DNA from: Vibrio marinisediminis
GTDB lineage: Bacteria; Pseudomonadota; Gammaproteobacteria; Enterobacterales; Vibrionaceae
NCBI RefSeq assembly: GCF_014050145.1
Contig: NZ_JACFYF010000002.1
Location: 496,001 to 560,000, forward strand
Direction of reading: 5' to 3'
Length of the DNA: 64,000 nucleotides
The notes beneath the pieces are model-generated. The model ran no database searches and had not been told where the DNA came from. It saw only the letters and a program-made list of their open reading frames with translations. Made by a program: the position numbers and the translations under genes. Every line of letters starts with the position of its first letter. Position 1 is the stretch's first letter. Below, piece by piece: positions 45,363 through 55,927 of the stretch.

Positions 45363-45998
45363 ATGAACAACACCAAACGAGTTGAGATTCTCAAACGGTT
45401 AAGGGAGAACAACCCTAACCCGCAAACAGAATTGAACTGGAATTCGCCATTTGAGTTATTGATAGCCGTGTTGCTTTCAGCACAAGCAACTGACGTTAGT
45501 GTAAATAAGGCAACAGACAAGCTTTATCCTATTGCCAACACACCTCAAGCCCTATTTGATTTGGGTGTCGATGGTGTTAAGGACTATATCAAAACCATCG
45601 GTTTATTTAATTCAAAAGCAGAGAACGTCATCAAAACCTGCAAAATTTTGCTGGAAAAACATGGTGGTGAAGTTCCAGAAAATCGTGAAGCATTAGAAGC
45701 GCTGCCCGGTGTTGGCAGGAAAACCGCTAATGTGGTGTTGAACACTGCCTTTGGTTGGCCAACCATCGCTGTTGATACGCACATTTTCCGCGTTTCAAAT
45801 CGCACTAAGCTTGCGATGGGCAAAAATGTCGATCAAGTAGAAGAAAAGCTACTGAAAGTCGTACCAAAAGAATTCAAGCTTGATGTTCATCACTGGTTAA
45901 TTCTCCATGGGCGCTACACTTGCGTGGCACGCAAACCTCGCTGTGGTAGTTGCATCATCGAAGACTTGTGTGAGTACTCTGAAAAAACAGAAGTATAA
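45363..45998 (+). CDS. nth: Endonuclease III
   Basis: A 211-residue DNA glycosylase/AP lyase that removes oxidised pyrimidines. The helix-hairpin-helix LPGVGRKTANVV near residues 113-124 holds the catalytic Lys, and Asp follows in VDTHIFRVSNR near 138. The C-terminal cluster loop has the C-x6-C-x2-C-x5-C spacing for [4Fe-4S]. It ends the rsx run as in E. coli, 67 bp after rsxE. Confidence 0.98.
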   Translation: MNNTKRVEILKRLRENNPNPQTELNWNSPFELLIAVLLSAQATDVSVNKATDKLYPIANTPQALFDLGVDGVKDYIKTIGLFNSKAENVIKTCKILLEKHGGEVPENREALEALPGVGRKTANVVLNTAFGWPTIAVDTHIFRVSNRTKLAMGKNVDQVEEKLLKVVPKEFKLDVHHWLILHGRYTCVARKPRCGSCIIEDLCEYSEKTEV

Positions 45999-46102
45999 AG
46001 AAAAGACTGACGTGTAACCCAGCGGAAGCAAACGGTATTCAATCTGACTTCCAGCTGTAAAATCATGATAATATTAGCAAAGGTTAAAAACGGGAGTGAA
46101 CC

Positions 46103-46519
46103 ATGTCAAACGGACGTATCTTACACACTATGCTTCGCGTCGGTGATTTAGACAAATCAATTGAATTTTACCAAGACGTAATGGGCATGACGCTATTGCG
46201 CAAAAATGACAATACTGAATACCAATATACCCTCGCTTTTCTTGGCTTTGGCGACGAATCGCAAGGTGCGGTAATCGAACTGACTTATAACTGGGGAACC
46301 AGTGAGTACGACCTAGGCTCTGCTTTTGGTCATATTGCTATCGGTGTTGATGATATCTATGCAACTTGCGACGCGATCAAAGCTGCAGGTGGCAACATCA
46401 CTCGTGAAGCTGGTCCAGTCAAAGGCGGTACAACGCATATTGCTTTCGTTAAAGACCCAGATGGTTACATGATTGAGTTGATTCAAAACTCTGATGCTTC
46501 AGCAGGGCTTGAAGGCTAA
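46103..46519 (+). CDS. gloA: Lactoylglutathione lyase (glyoxalase I)
   Basis: A 138-residue metalloenzyme that turns the methylglyoxal-glutathione adduct into S-lactoylglutathione. The metal ligands are His in [10 protein letters not shown], Glu in [10 protein letters not shown], His in FGHIAIGV and Glu in GYMIELIQ. Length and pattern match the Ni2+-using bacterial form. GGGAGTGAACC precedes the ATG. Confidence 0.97.
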   Translation: MSNGRILHTMLRVGDLDKSIEFYQDVMGMTLLRKNDNTEYQYTLAFLGFGDESQGAVIELTYNWGTSEYDLGSAFGHIAIGVDDIYATCDAIKAAGGNITREAGPVKGGTTHIAFVKDPDGYMIELIQNSDASAGLEG

Positions 46520-46578
46520 ATCTAGCAAAAACTCAAGCGAAGGGTGGCACACAGCTGCCCTTTTATTTTTACTTTACA

Positions 46579-46593
46579 TGATAATGAGTATCA
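46579..46593 (+). promoter_or_regulatory. Candidate Fur box before the DUF2753 gene
   Basis: TGATAATGAGTATCA fits the 7-1-7 Fur pattern at 13 of 14 positions and lies 38 bp before the gene at 46632. Confidence 0.65.
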
Positions 46594-46631
46594 TTTAATA
46601 TTGAGCAACCTATTTTAATGAGGTTGGCAAA

Positions 46632-47069
46632 ATGGACATTTCAGATTGGGAGAAACACACCTTACTTGCTGATATAGCGATGAAAGAGCAGGACCACCTA
46701 AGATCTGTCTTGCACTACCAGCAAGCGCTTACCGTTAGTGAAAGGATCAGCCAATCGACACAAATAGAAGTTGAAGATAGATTACTGATCTCGGTGATTT
46801 CTTGCCATAATCTCGCCTCATTTTGGCGTACTATTGGCGATGTTAAGTACGAGCTCAAGTACTTAAAACTTGCTTCAGAAAAAGTACTCACCCTAGTGCC
46901 ACAATGTCCAAATACCAATTGCGATGCTTTTGTTGATTCTATGGGGTGTTGTAAAAAAGCCTTAGTTGAATTTATGAAACGCCACCCTAATGCCAAGATC
47001 GCCAGAATGGTTCAAGATATCGACACTGCAACCAACTGTAACCTCATCGCCAAATTCAAGTTGCATTAA
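46632..47069 (+). CDS. DUF2753-like protein
   Basis: A 145-residue soluble, mostly helical protein with a TPR-like beginning (DHLRSVLHYQQALTVSERI) and four cysteines in the segment QCPNTNC-x9-GCC near residues 96-111. I recognise it as DUF2753, a Vibrio family of unknown function; the name is from memory. The Fur-like box suggests expression under low iron, and the Cys group may bind a metal or cluster, which is inference. Confidence 0.75.
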   Translation: MDISDWEKHTLLADIAMKEQDHLRSVLHYQQALTVSERISQSTQIEVEDRLLISVISCHNLASFWRTIGDVKYELKYLKLASEKVLTLVPQCPNTNCDAFVDSMGCCKKALVEFMKRHPNAKIARMVQDIDTATNCNLIAKFKLH

Positions 47070-47105
47070 CGCAGAGCGCCTTCATTTATCACCTGTCACC
47101 CGTAT

Positions 47106-47133
47106 AAAAAAACCAGCCTATTGGCTGGTTTTT
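47106..47133. terminator. Bidirectional terminator, DUF2753 gene / motY
   Basis: Stem AAAAACCAGCC/GGCTGGTTTTT with a TATT loop, placed between convergent genes. Confidence 0.9.
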
Positions 47134-47141
47134 ATTTAAGG

Positions 47142-48023
47142 CTATACCTGTGTTCGCCCGAGCGATATCACTACTCGTCGGTTTCTATCTTTACCAAGTG
47201 GCGAAGCATTGTCGGCTATTGGTCTACGTTTACCATAGCCATGCACTTGAATACGGTCTTCAGGCAAACCTATCGACTTAAAGTAATCACGCAATACATC
47301 CGCTCGTTGCTCAGAAAGTGCTTGGCTTCCACTCTTACTGTCTTCAGAACCGGTGTAGGTCGATACCAACACCAAATCAATATCTTGGTTGTAACGGATG
47401 TACTCGGCAATTTGTGCCAACCGTTTTTGCGACGCTTTGTTCAACTGCACACTTGAGCGATCGTAATGCAAAATAGTAAAAGCGATATCTTCAAAGTTGT
47501 AAGGCAATAAATTGGCGACGCAATCACTGAAAACATTGTATTTTTGTTGGAAAAGTACCGAAGACAATGCCACTTCCACACGCTGGTCTCGGCTCTGCCA
47601 TTCTTGATAACTAAAAGTCGGGTAACGCCCTTTTTCTAGTTCACCTAAAATACTCCACGCCGTTTGCCCGCCAACATAACCGTCAAACTGTTTAAAAAAG
47701 CGGATATTGGTCATTCGGTCTGCGCTGTCACCAGGTCGCCATGCTGGCGGCATTGACACTAATGAAACATCTCGCGTTTCGCCCATAGGACGTTTCATTT
47801 TTAGTTCAAAATCGAGGTTTATCTTTTTGCTGGCTATCGAGGTGAAAACAGCATCACCAAAATTTGGGATCGGATGAACCAGTTGACACTGCAATGGTGT
47901 ATTCACCACCATTTGCCATTGGGATTGCGTGGGCGAGGCGCCATAGCTCTTATCCATAGCCCAACTATTTGCACTAAAGAGAGCAATGGTAAACGCTAAA
48001 CTAGTAACAATCCGATTCTTCAT
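47142..48023 (-). CDS. motY: Sodium-driven flagellar T-ring protein MotY
   Basis: A 293-residue periplasmic protein with a signal peptide (about 1-23, ending NSWA). The N-terminal half binds MotX and the basal body; the C-terminal half is an OmpA-type peptidoglycan-binding domain with [10 protein letters not shown] and [11 protein letters not shown]. It forms the T ring that anchors PomA/PomB stators in Vibrio. ATG 48023 gives the known family length; an upstream frame start would add 33 residues that break the signal peptide. Confidence 0.96.
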   Translation of the reverse strand: MKNRIVTSLAFTIALFSANSWAMDKSYGASPTQSQWQMVVNTPLQCQLVHPIPNFGDAVFTSIASKKINLDFELKMKRPMGETRDVSLVSMPPAWRPGDSADRMTNIRFFKQFDGYVGGQTAWSILGELEKGRYPTFSYQEWQSRDQRVEVALSSVLFQQKYNVFSDCVANLLPYNFEDIAFTILHYDRSSVQLNKASQKRLAQIAEYIRYNQDIDLVLVSTYTGSEDSKSGSQALSEQRADVLRDYFKSIGLPEDRIQVHGYGKRRPIADNASPLGKDRNRRVVISLGRTQV

Positions 48024-48302
48024 TCTATACCGTTCTCTGAAATTCACTCTTTCGCGGCACATATTTGCCAGTTTTTCGCTCGCAACTAAGCACCCTATCT
48101 TACAAAGCAATATTCCCGCCAACTTTTAGCCAGTAGCCGTTGACTGCTCCATATTTCACCGAGTTATGCTCAATTTTTACGTGTTGTCCATCACACGTTG
48201 ATTAAGAGGCGGCTCACCCAACTTAAATGCAAATTAATGTTGATTGGTATTGCATCTAGAATCTGCAATAATGCCAGCCTTGTCACACAAATTTAAATCA
48301 AT

Positions 48303-48965
48303 ATGACTATAGAAAATGAAGCTTTGACGCTTAAAAAACGCTTCCGCGGTTATTTCCCGGTAGTGATTGACGTCGAAACCGCGGGCTTCAACGCCCAGAC
48401 AGATGCACTTCTTGAGATTTGTGCCGTCACGCTAAAGATGGACGAGCATGGCGATCTCCATCCAGCATCAACGCTTCATTTCCATATTGAGCCCTTTGAA
48501 GGGGCAAACTTAGTTAAGGAAGCGCTCGAATTTAACGGCATTCGCGACCCTTTTAGCCCACTTCGTGGCGCAATTGCGGAATCTGAAGCGTTAAAAGAGA
48601 TTTATAGGCTTGTACGAAAAGAGCAAAAAGCGGCAGATTGTAGCCGTGCCATCATTGTGGCTCACAACGCAACGTTTGATCACAACTTTGTGATGGCAGC
48701 CAGTGAGCGCAGCAAGCTAAAACGTGTCCCTTTCCATCCCTTCGCAACTTTTGATACCGCTGCACTTAGTGGTCTTGCTTACGGCCAAACCGTTTTAGCC
48801 AAAGCATGTAGAGTTGCCGGAATGGAATTTGATAACAAAGAAGCCCACTCTGCACTCTATGACACACAAAAAACAGCAGAGCTCTTTTGCGGCATCGTCA
48901 ACAAATGGAAAGCCCTTGGTGGTTGGCCACTAGTTAGCGATGAAGTAGAAAACGGACAAAAATAA
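48303..48965 (+). CDS. rnt: Ribonuclease T
   Basis: A 220-residue DEDDh 3'-5' exonuclease that trims the CCA end of tRNA and matures 5S and 23S RNA. Acidic residues occur in VVIDVETAG near 22-29, then FDHNFVM and the final HSALYD (His and Asp near 182-187). Divergent from motY. The ATG has no obvious ribosome-binding site. Confidence 0.97.
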   Translation: MTIENEALTLKKRFRGYFPVVIDVETAGFNAQTDALLEICAVTLKMDEHGDLHPASTLHFHIEPFEGANLVKEALEFNGIRDPFSPLRGAIAESEALKEIYRLVRKEQKAADCSRAIIVAHNATFDHNFVMAASERSKLKRVPFHPFATFDTAALSGLAYGQTVLAKACRVAGMEFDNKEAHSALYDTQKTAELFCGIVNKWKALGGWPLVSDEVENGQK

Positions 48966-48991
48966 ACGCAAACATAACGAATGAGTTGATT

Positions 48992-50314
48992 ATGAATCCT
49001 GTTGTAATATCTGTATGTATCATGCTGATACTTGCCCTAATGCGGGTAAATGTCGTGGTTGCACTGACATTTAGCGCTATTGTTGGTGGCTTGGTATCTG
49101 GCATGAGCTTAAATGATGCGGTCTCCGCATTTGAAAGTGGTCTTGGTGGTGGTGCAACCATCGCTTTAAGCTACGCGATGTTAGGAACCTTTGCGGTTGC
49201 GATCTCCCGCTCTGGCATTACCGATCTACTCGCCAATAACGTGATCAAACGTCTCAACGGCAAAGAGAACGACGCGGCGACCACTGGTTTAAAATATGGC
49301 ATGCTGTTTGCTCTAGTGCTAGTGACAATGTCTTCGCAAAACGTTATTCCAGTCCATATCGCCTTTATTCCTATTCTAATTCCACCTCTTCTAGGCGTAT
49401 TTGCGAAGTTGAAACTCGATCGTCGTATGGTTGCATGCGTACTGACTTTTGGTTTGATCACGCCTTACATGATCCTACCTATCGGATTTGGTGGCATTTT
49501 CCTCAACAATATTCTACTTAAAAACCTGCATGACAACGGCTTAGATGTGGTTGCTGGGCAAGTACCGACCGCCATGCTACTGCCTGCTGCAGGTATGGTA
49601 TTTGGTTTGCTGACGGCTATTTTCTTCACTTACCGTAAGCCTAGAGAGTACGCGGAAACAAGCCATACAAAAACTAGCCAAGTCACTCCTGAAATCAATA
49701 AGAAAAATATTGTGGTCGCGGGTCTTGGTATTGTTGCAGCGCTAGCGGTTCAGTTGACGACGGGCTCAATGATCATTGGTGCACTAGCGGGCTTTATGGT
49801 CTTTACTGGCGGCGGTGTTATTGCTTGGAAAGAGACCCATGATGTGTTCACCAAAGGCGTTCACATGATGGCTATGATTGGTTTTATTATGATTTCAGCT
49901 GCTGGTTTTGCGGCAGTAATGAAGCAAACCGGTGGTGTGGAATCATTGGTACAAGCGCTCTCCACCAGCATTGGTGACAATAAACCACTTGCCGCATTAT
50001 TAATGTTGGTTGTTGGTCTTCTGGTGACCATGGGTATTGGTTCTTCATTCTCAACCATTCCAATTATTGCCACTATTTATGTGCCACTTGCAGCAGCATT
50101 TGGTTTCTCACCTATGGCAACGATTGCTCTTGTGGGAACAGCGGCAGCATTGGGTGATGCTGGCTCACCAGCGTCAGACTCAACGCTTGGACCAACCTCC
50201 GGTTTGAATGCCGACGGACAGCATGAACACATTTGGGAAACGGTAGTACCTACCTTTATCCACTACAACCTACCGCTTATTGCATTCGGTTGGGTTGCAG
50301 CAATGGTTCTATAG
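48992..50314 (+). CDS. Na+/H+-antiporter-family permease
   Basis: A 440-residue protein with about eleven membrane segments, of the NhaC-like/YuiF group of the ion-transporter superfamily. Glycine-rich reentrant motifs are near [15 protein letters not shown] (residues 48-62) and [17 protein letters not shown] near 392-408. Related proteins move Na+/H+ or amino acids such as histidine, so the substrate is open. ATG 48992 is taken rather than the TTG two codons earlier. Confidence 0.85.
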   Translation: MNPVVISVCIMLILALMRVNVVVALTFSAIVGGLVSGMSLNDAVSAFESGLGGGATIALSYAMLGTFAVAISRSGITDLLANNVIKRLNGKENDAATTGLKYGMLFALVLVTMSSQNVIPVHIAFIPILIPPLLGVFAKLKLDRRMVACVLTFGLITPYMILPIGFGGIFLNNILLKNLHDNGLDVVAGQVPTAMLLPAAGMVFGLLTAIFFTYRKPREYAETSHTKTSQVTPEINKKNIVVAGLGIVAALAVQLTTGSMIIGALAGFMVFTGGGVIAWKETHDVFTKGVHMMAMIGFIMISAAGFAAVMKQTGGVESLVQALSTSIGDNKPLAALLMLVVGLLVTMGIGSSFSTIPIIATIYVPLAAAFGFSPMATIALVGTAAALGDAGSPASDSTLGPTSGLNADGQHEHIWETVVPTFIHYNLPLIAFGWVAAMVL

Positions 50315-50353
50315 AGACTGACTACTCGACTGTTTTCTCAGTACGACTGATAC

Positions 50354-50384
50354 AAAAAAAGCTGACATCAATGTCAGCTTTTTT
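50354..50384. terminator. Bidirectional terminator, permease / bamC
   Basis: Stem of up to 13 bp, AAAAAAAGCTGACAT against ATGTCAGCTTTTTT, between convergent genes. Confidence 0.9.
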
Positions 50385-50403
50385 ATTACCTCAAGCAATC
50401 TCG

Positions 50404-51426
50404 CTATTGATGTTTTTCCGCCATCGCAGCCAAGACTGGAACCATATCTTTCAGCAACTCTTGTTCCACTGGCTTACCAGTCGAGTCCGTTACGTTGATC
50501 GAAGTACGGTTACCTAGATCACCAAATAGGAAAGTATAAGTGACCGATTTAAGTGCAATTGGCTTCACTCCGACTTCCTGCCAAAATTCGTCATCCGGTT
50601 CGAAGTATTTCGCTTTAATCGTACCTTGCGATTGGTTACGCTCTTCAATTTTAAAGCCCATTGCTGGTAGAATCTTCGGTAAACGAGCCCACAATACATC
50701 GTATGGTGAACGTGCAATGATAATTGGCAAACCAGAACGGTCTGTACCCATAGAGATCGGGATCTGTTTAATCAACTCACTGGCTTTGCGTTCCGCTTCC
50801 TGGCGTATATCAAGATCGTATCGTGCGGTTAGCAAGTTTGCCATCAAAGCACTGTAACGTTCTTTATTAGTAAATGTGACTGGTAACTCTTGGCTACCTT
50901 GACGCCAATCAATCAGCGCTAACTTAATAGCGTGACGACCATTACTAGTAAAACGCGTTAATTCATAACGCGCACTGAGTGGCGTGTCTTCATCTTCTGA
51001 TACCCAAGTCGTCCATTCAGTTTCAATATGAGAATCTGACTGCTCACGTGCACTTAAATCACGTTCTGCTAACAAGGTTTGAGCGGTTTTCCAGACGCGA
51101 TCAGCATCTTCCTGCTTTAGTAGCCAGATAGTCACATCACCATTCGCTCGTTCAATGCGAGCGCCCGGTATGAGCTCAAGTACTTGTTGCGGCGGACGAA
51201 TATCGACTTGCTTACCAACACCACCTGTAAAATCACCTTTAGGAATTACGTAGTTGTTGTAGACGCGAGGTTCTGAACCTTCAAGCGAATGCCACTCCTC
51301 TAAAGGCGCAGTGGTCAGGTAATCAAAATCATTATCCGCTTGGCGGCGCTGGTCGGCACTGCCGGAGCATGCACTTAACACAAAAACAGCTAGTGAACTA
51401 ACGACTAGCTGGGGTGACAACTTCAT
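50404..51426 (-). CDS. bamC: Outer-membrane assembly lipoprotein BamC
   Basis: A 340-residue lipoprotein (lipobox LSAC, Cys near residue 20) of the BAM complex, which folds beta-barrel proteins into the outer membrane. After the unstructured N-terminal stretch two helix-grip domains follow (about 110-215 and 220-340). AGGAGTTTCA precedes the ATG. It lies behind dapA as in E. coli. Confidence 0.94.
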   Translation of the reverse strand: MKLSPQLVVSSLAVFVLSACSGSADQRRQADNDFDYLTTAPLEEWHSLEGSEPRVYNNYVIPKGDFTGGVGKQVDIRPPQQVLELIPGARIERANGDVTIWLLKQEDADRVWKTAQTLLAERDLSAREQSDSHIETEWTTWVSEDEDTPLSARYELTRFTSNGRHAIKLALIDWRQGSQELPVTFTNKERYSALMANLLTARYDLDIRQEAERKASELIKQIPISMGTDRSGLPIIIARSPYDVLWARLPKILPAMGFKIEERNQSQGTIKAKYFEPDDEFWQEVGVKPIALKSVTYTFLFGDLGNRTSINVTDSTGKPVEQELLKDMVPVLAAMAEKHQ

Positions 51427-51446
51427 TGAAACTCCTGATAAATAAA

Positions 51447-51469
51447 TGCTGAAGCTTTACGCTTCAGCA
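51447..51469 (-). terminator. Hairpin between dapA and bamC
   Basis: Perfect 9-bp stem TGCTGAAGC/GCTTCAGCA with loop TTTAC and a minus-strand tail TTTATTTATC. It may partly terminate dapA transcripts before bamC. Confidence 0.7.
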
Positions 51470-51479
51470 ATCCTTAAAT

Positions 51480-52358
51480 TTAGTAGATGCTAGCATCTTT
51501 CATCGCTTGAGCAACAATAGGCTCTGCCGATGCTGAAAGGTCGGTAAGCGGTAAACGTAGACCACCGAACTCAATCAAACCCATCTTATGCGCTGCCCAT
51601 TTCACAGGGATAGGGCTTGATTCAACAAACAGATTTTTATGCAAAGACATTAGGCGTTGGTTGATGATTTCCGCTTCTTCGTATCGACCTTCTTTTGCCA
51701 AGCGGAACATGGTCGCCATATCTTCTGCGGCAATATTATTTGTCACAGAGATAACACCTTGCCCACCTAGACGAACGAAATCGAGACCTGTCGCATCATC
51801 ACCACTTAGTAAGATAAAATCTTTGCCACAAAGTTCACGATGTTTTGCAATTCTGCTGAGATCACCGGTTGCATCTTTAAGTGCAACGATGTTTTCAATT
51901 TCAGCCAAGCGACCAACCGTCTCAGGTTGTAGATCAACACCAGTACGACCTGGTACGTTGTATAGGATCTGAGGCAAATCGCACTCTGCCGCAATCGCTT
52001 TATAATGCTGGTAAAGACCTTCTTGCGTCGGTTTATTGTAGTATGGCGTCACACTCAAGCAACCCACAACACCTGAATTATTCAGTAGACGACTAAACGT
52101 CACACACTCATGAGTTGCATTCGCACCTGTGCCTGCGATAACGGGTATACGACCTTCTGCAAACTCAACTGTCTTGTGCACAACTTTGACATGCTCTTCG
52201 ATGGTTAAAGTCGGACATTCACCCGTTGTCCCAACAGCAACAATTCCGTCACTGCCAGCAGCACAATGATAATCTACGAGCTTCTTCAGGCTAACGTAAT
52301 CTACTTCGCCGTCTTGAGTAAATGGGGTAATTAGCGCTACGATACTTCCTGAAAACAT
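51480..52358 (-). CDS. dapA: 4-hydroxy-tetrahydrodipicolinate synthase
   Basis: A 292-residue aldolase that joins pyruvate and aspartate semialdehyde in lysine and meso-diaminopimelate synthesis. Tyr in YNVPGRTG near 133, the Schiff-base Lys in VALKDATGD near 161 and GTTGECPTL near 43-51 are present. ATG 52358 is used for GGAGAAGGAC before it and the E. coli length of 292. Confidence 0.98.
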   Translation of the reverse strand: MFSGSIVALITPFTQDGEVDYVSLKKLVDYHCAAGSDGIVAVGTTGECPTLTIEEHVKVVHKTVEFAEGRIPVIAGTGANATHECVTFSRLLNNSGVVGCLSVTPYYNKPTQEGLYQHYKAIAAECDLPQILYNVPGRTGVDLQPETVGRLAEIENIVALKDATGDLSRIAKHRELCGKDFILLSGDDATGLDFVRLGGQGVISVTNNIAAEDMATMFRLAKEGRYEEAEIINQRLMSLHKNLFVESSPIPVKWAAHKMGLIEFGGLRLPLTDLSASAEPIVAQAMKDASIY

Positions 52359-52772
52359 GTCCTTCTCCGATATTTTGATACTGATTGCATGGTACTGTAT
52401 GGTGATGAAAAAAGACAAGCGCTTAACGCCTCTTAACTCATCGATTTACTTGAATATTGCGTTGTAAACTCACCAAAGCAGCAGAATTAAGACATAGGTC
52501 AAATTGTACATCGACTAATCATCAATAGTCACCACAGAGCAACACCCTTTTCCCACCGAATCAATTGTTAAAAATAATCGCAGATACTCAGCAAATAAAA
52601 CGCCATTTGGCGCTATCATAATCATGTTCAAGCACGTTAATTCTGAGACACAGAGTATTTCCTAAGCAAACGCGAGCGAATGTGAATAAAATGATCACAA
52701 TCATGATTTTTCCGCGTAATAACTATGCTAAAGTAATTGATTAATAATCAAAACAAAGTTTGAAGTGATAGT
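52359..52772. other. dapA-gcvR divergent region
   Basis: About 410 bp without a gene. It is AT-rich and must hold the two divergent promoters, but no convincing -35/-10 pair, operator or RNA was recognised. Confidence 0.4.
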
Positions 52773-53315
52773 ATGACTCAACATCTGGTAATTACTGCGG
52801 TTGGTAGCGACCGCCCTGGTGTATGCAACCAAGTCGTGCGACTAGTCACGCAATCTGGTTGTAATATTGTTGATAGCCGCATAGCTCTGTTCGGTAGTGA
52901 GTTCACGCTCATTATGTTGTTATCTGGCAGCAATGGGGCCATTACCCGTGTAGAGACAACCTTGCCTCTGCTCGGACAAGAGCAAAACCTTATCACCATG
53001 ATGAAGCGTACTGCAAAACACGCGCATCAAGATAACACCTACACCTTAGAAGCCTTTATCGAGTCTGATGACAAAGTCGGTCTCACCGAGAAATTCACCC
53101 AGTTTTTCGCGGCTAAAGCGATTGATCTGTCATCACTCAGTGCTCAAACCATTGATAAAGAAAAACTCGAATCTGAGCACGATCAATTTCATCTTGCTCT
53201 TACCGCCTCGGTGGATTCCGAATGTAATTTGATGCAACTGCAAGAAGAGTTTACCGCTCTTTGCCTAGAGCTCGACGTAAAAGGCTCATTGAATTTTACA
53301 AAAAACAGTCAATAA
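52773..53315 (+). CDS. gcvR: GcvR-type ACT-domain regulator
   Basis: A 180-residue protein of two ACT domains (residues 5-75 and 90-170) without a DNA-binding part. The first begins HLVITAVGSDRPGVCNQVVR. E. coli GcvR binds GcvA and, when glycine is low, prevents activation of the glycine cleavage operon. Divergent from dapA and followed by bcp, as in E. coli. Weak ribosome-binding site (GAAGTGATAGT). Confidence 0.92.
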   Translation: MTQHLVITAVGSDRPGVCNQVVRLVTQSGCNIVDSRIALFGSEFTLIMLLSGSNGAITRVETTLPLLGQEQNLITMMKRTAKHAHQDNTYTLEAFIESDDKVGLTEKFTQFFAAKAIDLSSLSAQTIDKEKLESEHDQFHLALTASVDSECNLMQLQEEFTALCLELDVKGSLNFTKNSQ

Positions 53316-53325
53316 AGGAATTATC

Positions 53326-53793
53326 ATGAATACGCTTACTGCGGGCTCCCCAGCTCCAGCATTTTCTCTATTCGACCAAGATGGCAATCAAATCAGTTTG
53401 GCTGATTTTGCAGGCAAAAAGGTACTGTTCTACTTTTACCCAAAAGCAATGACTCCGGGTTGCACTGTTCAAGCGCAAGGCTTACGTGATACTAAAGCAG
53501 AGCTGGATGCACATAATGTCGTCGTTCTCGGTGTCAGTATTGATCCGGTAAAACGCCTAGGAAAATTCATTGAGCGGGACAATCTCAACTTTACTTTGCT
53601 GTCAGATGAAGACCATGCGGTTGCCGAGCAATTTGGTGTATGGGGCGAGAAAAAATTTATGGGCCGAGTCTACGATGGACTGCACCGCATCAGCTTCTTG
53701 ATTGACGAAAATGGCATGATTGAACATGTGTTTAATAAGTTCAAAACTAAAGATCACCATGAAGTCGTCTTGAATTATCTAAACGGAAAATAA
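53326..53793 (+). CDS. bcp: Peroxiredoxin Bcp with a single cysteine
   Basis: A 155-residue peroxiredoxin that reduces hydrogen peroxide and organic peroxides. The peroxidatic Cys is in KAMTPGCTVQ near residue 45. The resolving Cys five residues later in the E. coli enzyme (CTVQAC) is Gln here (CTVQAQ), and the third Cys (VCEQFG) is Ala (VAEQFG), so the protein has only one Cys. It may use an external thiol, as 1-Cys peroxiredoxins do. AAAGGAATTATC precedes the ATG. Confidence 0.96.
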   Translation: MNTLTAGSPAPAFSLFDQDGNQISLADFAGKKVLFYFYPKAMTPGCTVQAQGLRDTKAELDAHNVVVLGVSIDPVKRLGKFIERDNLNFTLLSDEDHAVAEQFGVWGEKKFMGRVYDGLHRISFLIDENGMIEHVFNKFKTKDHHEVVLNYLNGK

Positions 53794-53820
53794 TCTATTT
53801 AGATAACAATATTACAGACA

Positions 53821-53849
53821 AAAACGCCAGCGATAATCGCTGGCGTTTT
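53821..53849. terminator. Bidirectional terminator, bcp / MCP
   Basis: Perfect 13-bp stem AAAACGCCAGCGA/TCGCTGGCGTTTT with loop TAA, between convergent genes. Confidence 0.92.
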
Positions 53850-53870
53850 CCATTCACTTACAAGGTTAAC

Positions 53871-55742
53871 TTATACAATAAACTTATTGAGTAGTTCATC
53901 TTGCTGACGAACACTTTGCGTTTGATGCTCCATCGCCACACTGGATTGTTGCGCTGCATCAGCCACTAACGTAGTCAGATCTTTAATGCGTACAGTATTG
54001 CTATTGATCTCTTCCGCAACCAAGCTTTGCTCTTCAGCCGCTGAAGCTATTTGCAAGTTCATGTCCGTAATGCGTTGAATGATAGTGCGAATAGCTTGTA
54101 AAGAGTCATTCGCTTGCTGCGCTTTATCAACTGCAATATCGGCCGTTGATTTACTCTCGTTCATTGCTGATGACACAGAGCTAGCGCCTGATTGCAGTTG
54201 TTCAATCATGCCACGAATTTCAGTCGTTGACTGTTGAGTGCGTTGAGCCAAAGTACGTACTTCATCGGCAACAACAGCAAAGCCGCGACCTGAGTCACCC
54301 GCACGCGCCGCTTCAATTGCTGCGTTTAGTGCAAGCAAATTGGTTTGGTCAGCAATATCATTGATTACTTTTAAAATCGTTTCGATGTTATTTGTCGCCG
54401 ACTCTAACCCTGCCACTTCTTCTACAGCTTGGTCAACACGCATAGAAAGCTGGCTCATCGCTTCGGTTGTATCGCTTACAACTTTCGAACCTTCATCAGT
54501 AACGCGCTCAGCTTCTTTAACCGCTTCCGCTGCACCTTGGGCATTGTTAGCAACATCCGTTGCCGTTACCGACATTTCATGCATAGCCGTTGCTAATTGC
54601 TCTAACTCTTCTAATTGGCTAGCAACAGCCTTTGAAGCATCTTGTGCGTTAACATGAGATTGTTCCGTACCAACCAAAATGTCTGAACCGATCGCTTTGG
54701 ACTGAATAATTTGCTGTTGCAGATTCTCTGTGAACGAGTTGAAGCCTCGCGCCAACTCTGCAAACTCAGTGTCAGTGTTGGTGTCTAGACGTTTGGTTAA
54801 ATCACCCTGACCAGAGGCTACATCCTGAATCGCATTGTTTAAGTCATTAAGCGGACGCATTAGGAATTTAATCAATAAAGAAAGACCAAGCACACTCAGA
54901 ACTAATGCAATTGCAGCGTAAATCATTGAGCTGTTGCGCATTTCAGAAATCGCGGCAAACGCAACGGATTCGTCAACAACGGCACCGATATACCAACCTT
55001 CAGACGCTACTTTGGTGAATCGAACTAAATATGGCGTACCATCTTTTTCAAACGATTGAATACCTTCTCGAATTTGTACTTCCGGTAAGTAAGTTGCCAA
55101 TTGTTTGCCGTTAAAGCTGCCATCAGGGTGCGCAATAGTTGAACCGTCTGCGCTCAAGATGAACATGTAGCCAGCGTCCAGCAGATTAACTTGATTAACT
55201 AAATCTGCGAGCTCTTTCAGGTCGACATCGTAGAACATGCCAGCAACAAATTGACCATCAGCTTTGATTGGTGTTCCAATCGAAATAATCACTTTATTGG
55301 TAGTGGCATCGACATAAGGGTCAGTAACAACGAGGCTACCTTGGTTTTTCGCTTGCTTATACCAAACTCGCGTACGAGGATCATAGCTAGAGTCAGCTTC
55401 CCACACGTCATCGTTCTCAATGACAAAACCATCTTGGTCATAACCTAAACCGACGGTAATAAAACCTTGTTTAATCACCGAAGTCTCTAAAACCTGAGAA
55501 ACATATTGATGATCAAAAGGAGCAAGTTCGATTAGCTCAGATGTCGATTTAGCTAAATCGCGTTTATTGTTGAGTTCAGCACTCACAATTGTGCTCACCC
55601 CTTTCTCTAACTCTTCCAAGCTAGAATTCACCAGTCCTTCCACTTCACTTTTTACTAACATAGACTGCTGAACAGAAAGCAAAATAATGCTAACCAACAG
55701 CAACGTTGAAGAAGCTAAAACTATCTTTTGGCTAAACCTCAC
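53871..55742 (-). CDS. Methyl-accepting chemotaxis protein (dCache_1 type)
   Basis: A 623-residue receptor. Membrane segments at about 7-27 and 272-293 flank a periplasmic double-Cache domain containing [20 protein letters not shown] and ISIGTPI, a common amino-acid or carboxylate sensor. A HAMP domain and the long MCP signalling hairpin follow, with the tip [20 protein letters not shown]. The C-terminus lacks a CheR-binding NWETF-like pentapeptide. The GTG at 55742 follows GTGAGGTATGTC and gives the usual RFSQKI start. Ligand unknown. Confidence 0.93.
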   Translation of the reverse strand: MRFSQKIVLASSTLLLVSIILLSVQQSMLVKSEVEGLVNSSLEELEKGVSTIVSAELNNKRDLAKSTSELIELAPFDHQYVSQVLETSVIKQGFITVGLGYDQDGFVIENDDVWEADSSYDPRTRVWYKQAKNQGSLVVTDPYVDATTNKVIISIGTPIKADGQFVAGMFYDVDLKELADLVNQVNLLDAGYMFILSADGSTIAHPDGSFNGKQLATYLPEVQIREGIQSFEKDGTPYLVRFTKVASEGWYIGAVVDESVAFAAISEMRNSSMIYAAIALVLSVLGLSLLIKFLMRPLNDLNNAIQDVASGQGDLTKRLDTNTDTEFAELARGFNSFTENLQQQIIQSKAIGSDILVGTEQSHVNAQDASKAVASQLEELEQLATAMHEMSVTATDVANNAQGAAEAVKEAERVTDEGSKVVSDTTEAMSQLSMRVDQAVEEVAGLESATNNIETILKVINDIADQTNLLALNAAIEAARAGDSGRGFAVVADEVRTLAQRTQQSTTEIRGMIEQLQSGASSVSSAMNESKSTADIAVDKAQQANDSLQAIRTIIQRITDMNLQIASAAEEQSLVAEEINSNTVRIKDLTTLVADAAQQSSVAMEHQTQSVRQQDELLNKFIV

Positions 55743-55873
55743 GACATACCTCACATAAACACCAATAACTAATAGCAATTTTATCGACAGTAAATCGAAA
55801 AAGTTTAGGTTGGTTGAATAGTTAAATAATTAAAGTTGACGATTACATTTTCTAAATCAATGATTTTAAATGT

Positions 55874-55905
55874 AAAAAAGCCAGCAATAATAGCTGGCTT
55901 TTTTT
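55874..55905 (-). terminator. Terminator of perM
   Basis: Stem AAAAAAGCCAGC/GCTGGCTTTTTT with a seven-base loop, 23 bp after the stop. A second T run on the plus strand makes it bidirectional in form. Confidence 0.88.
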
Positions 55906-55927
55906 GGGGTAATTTATCTATATGTGA

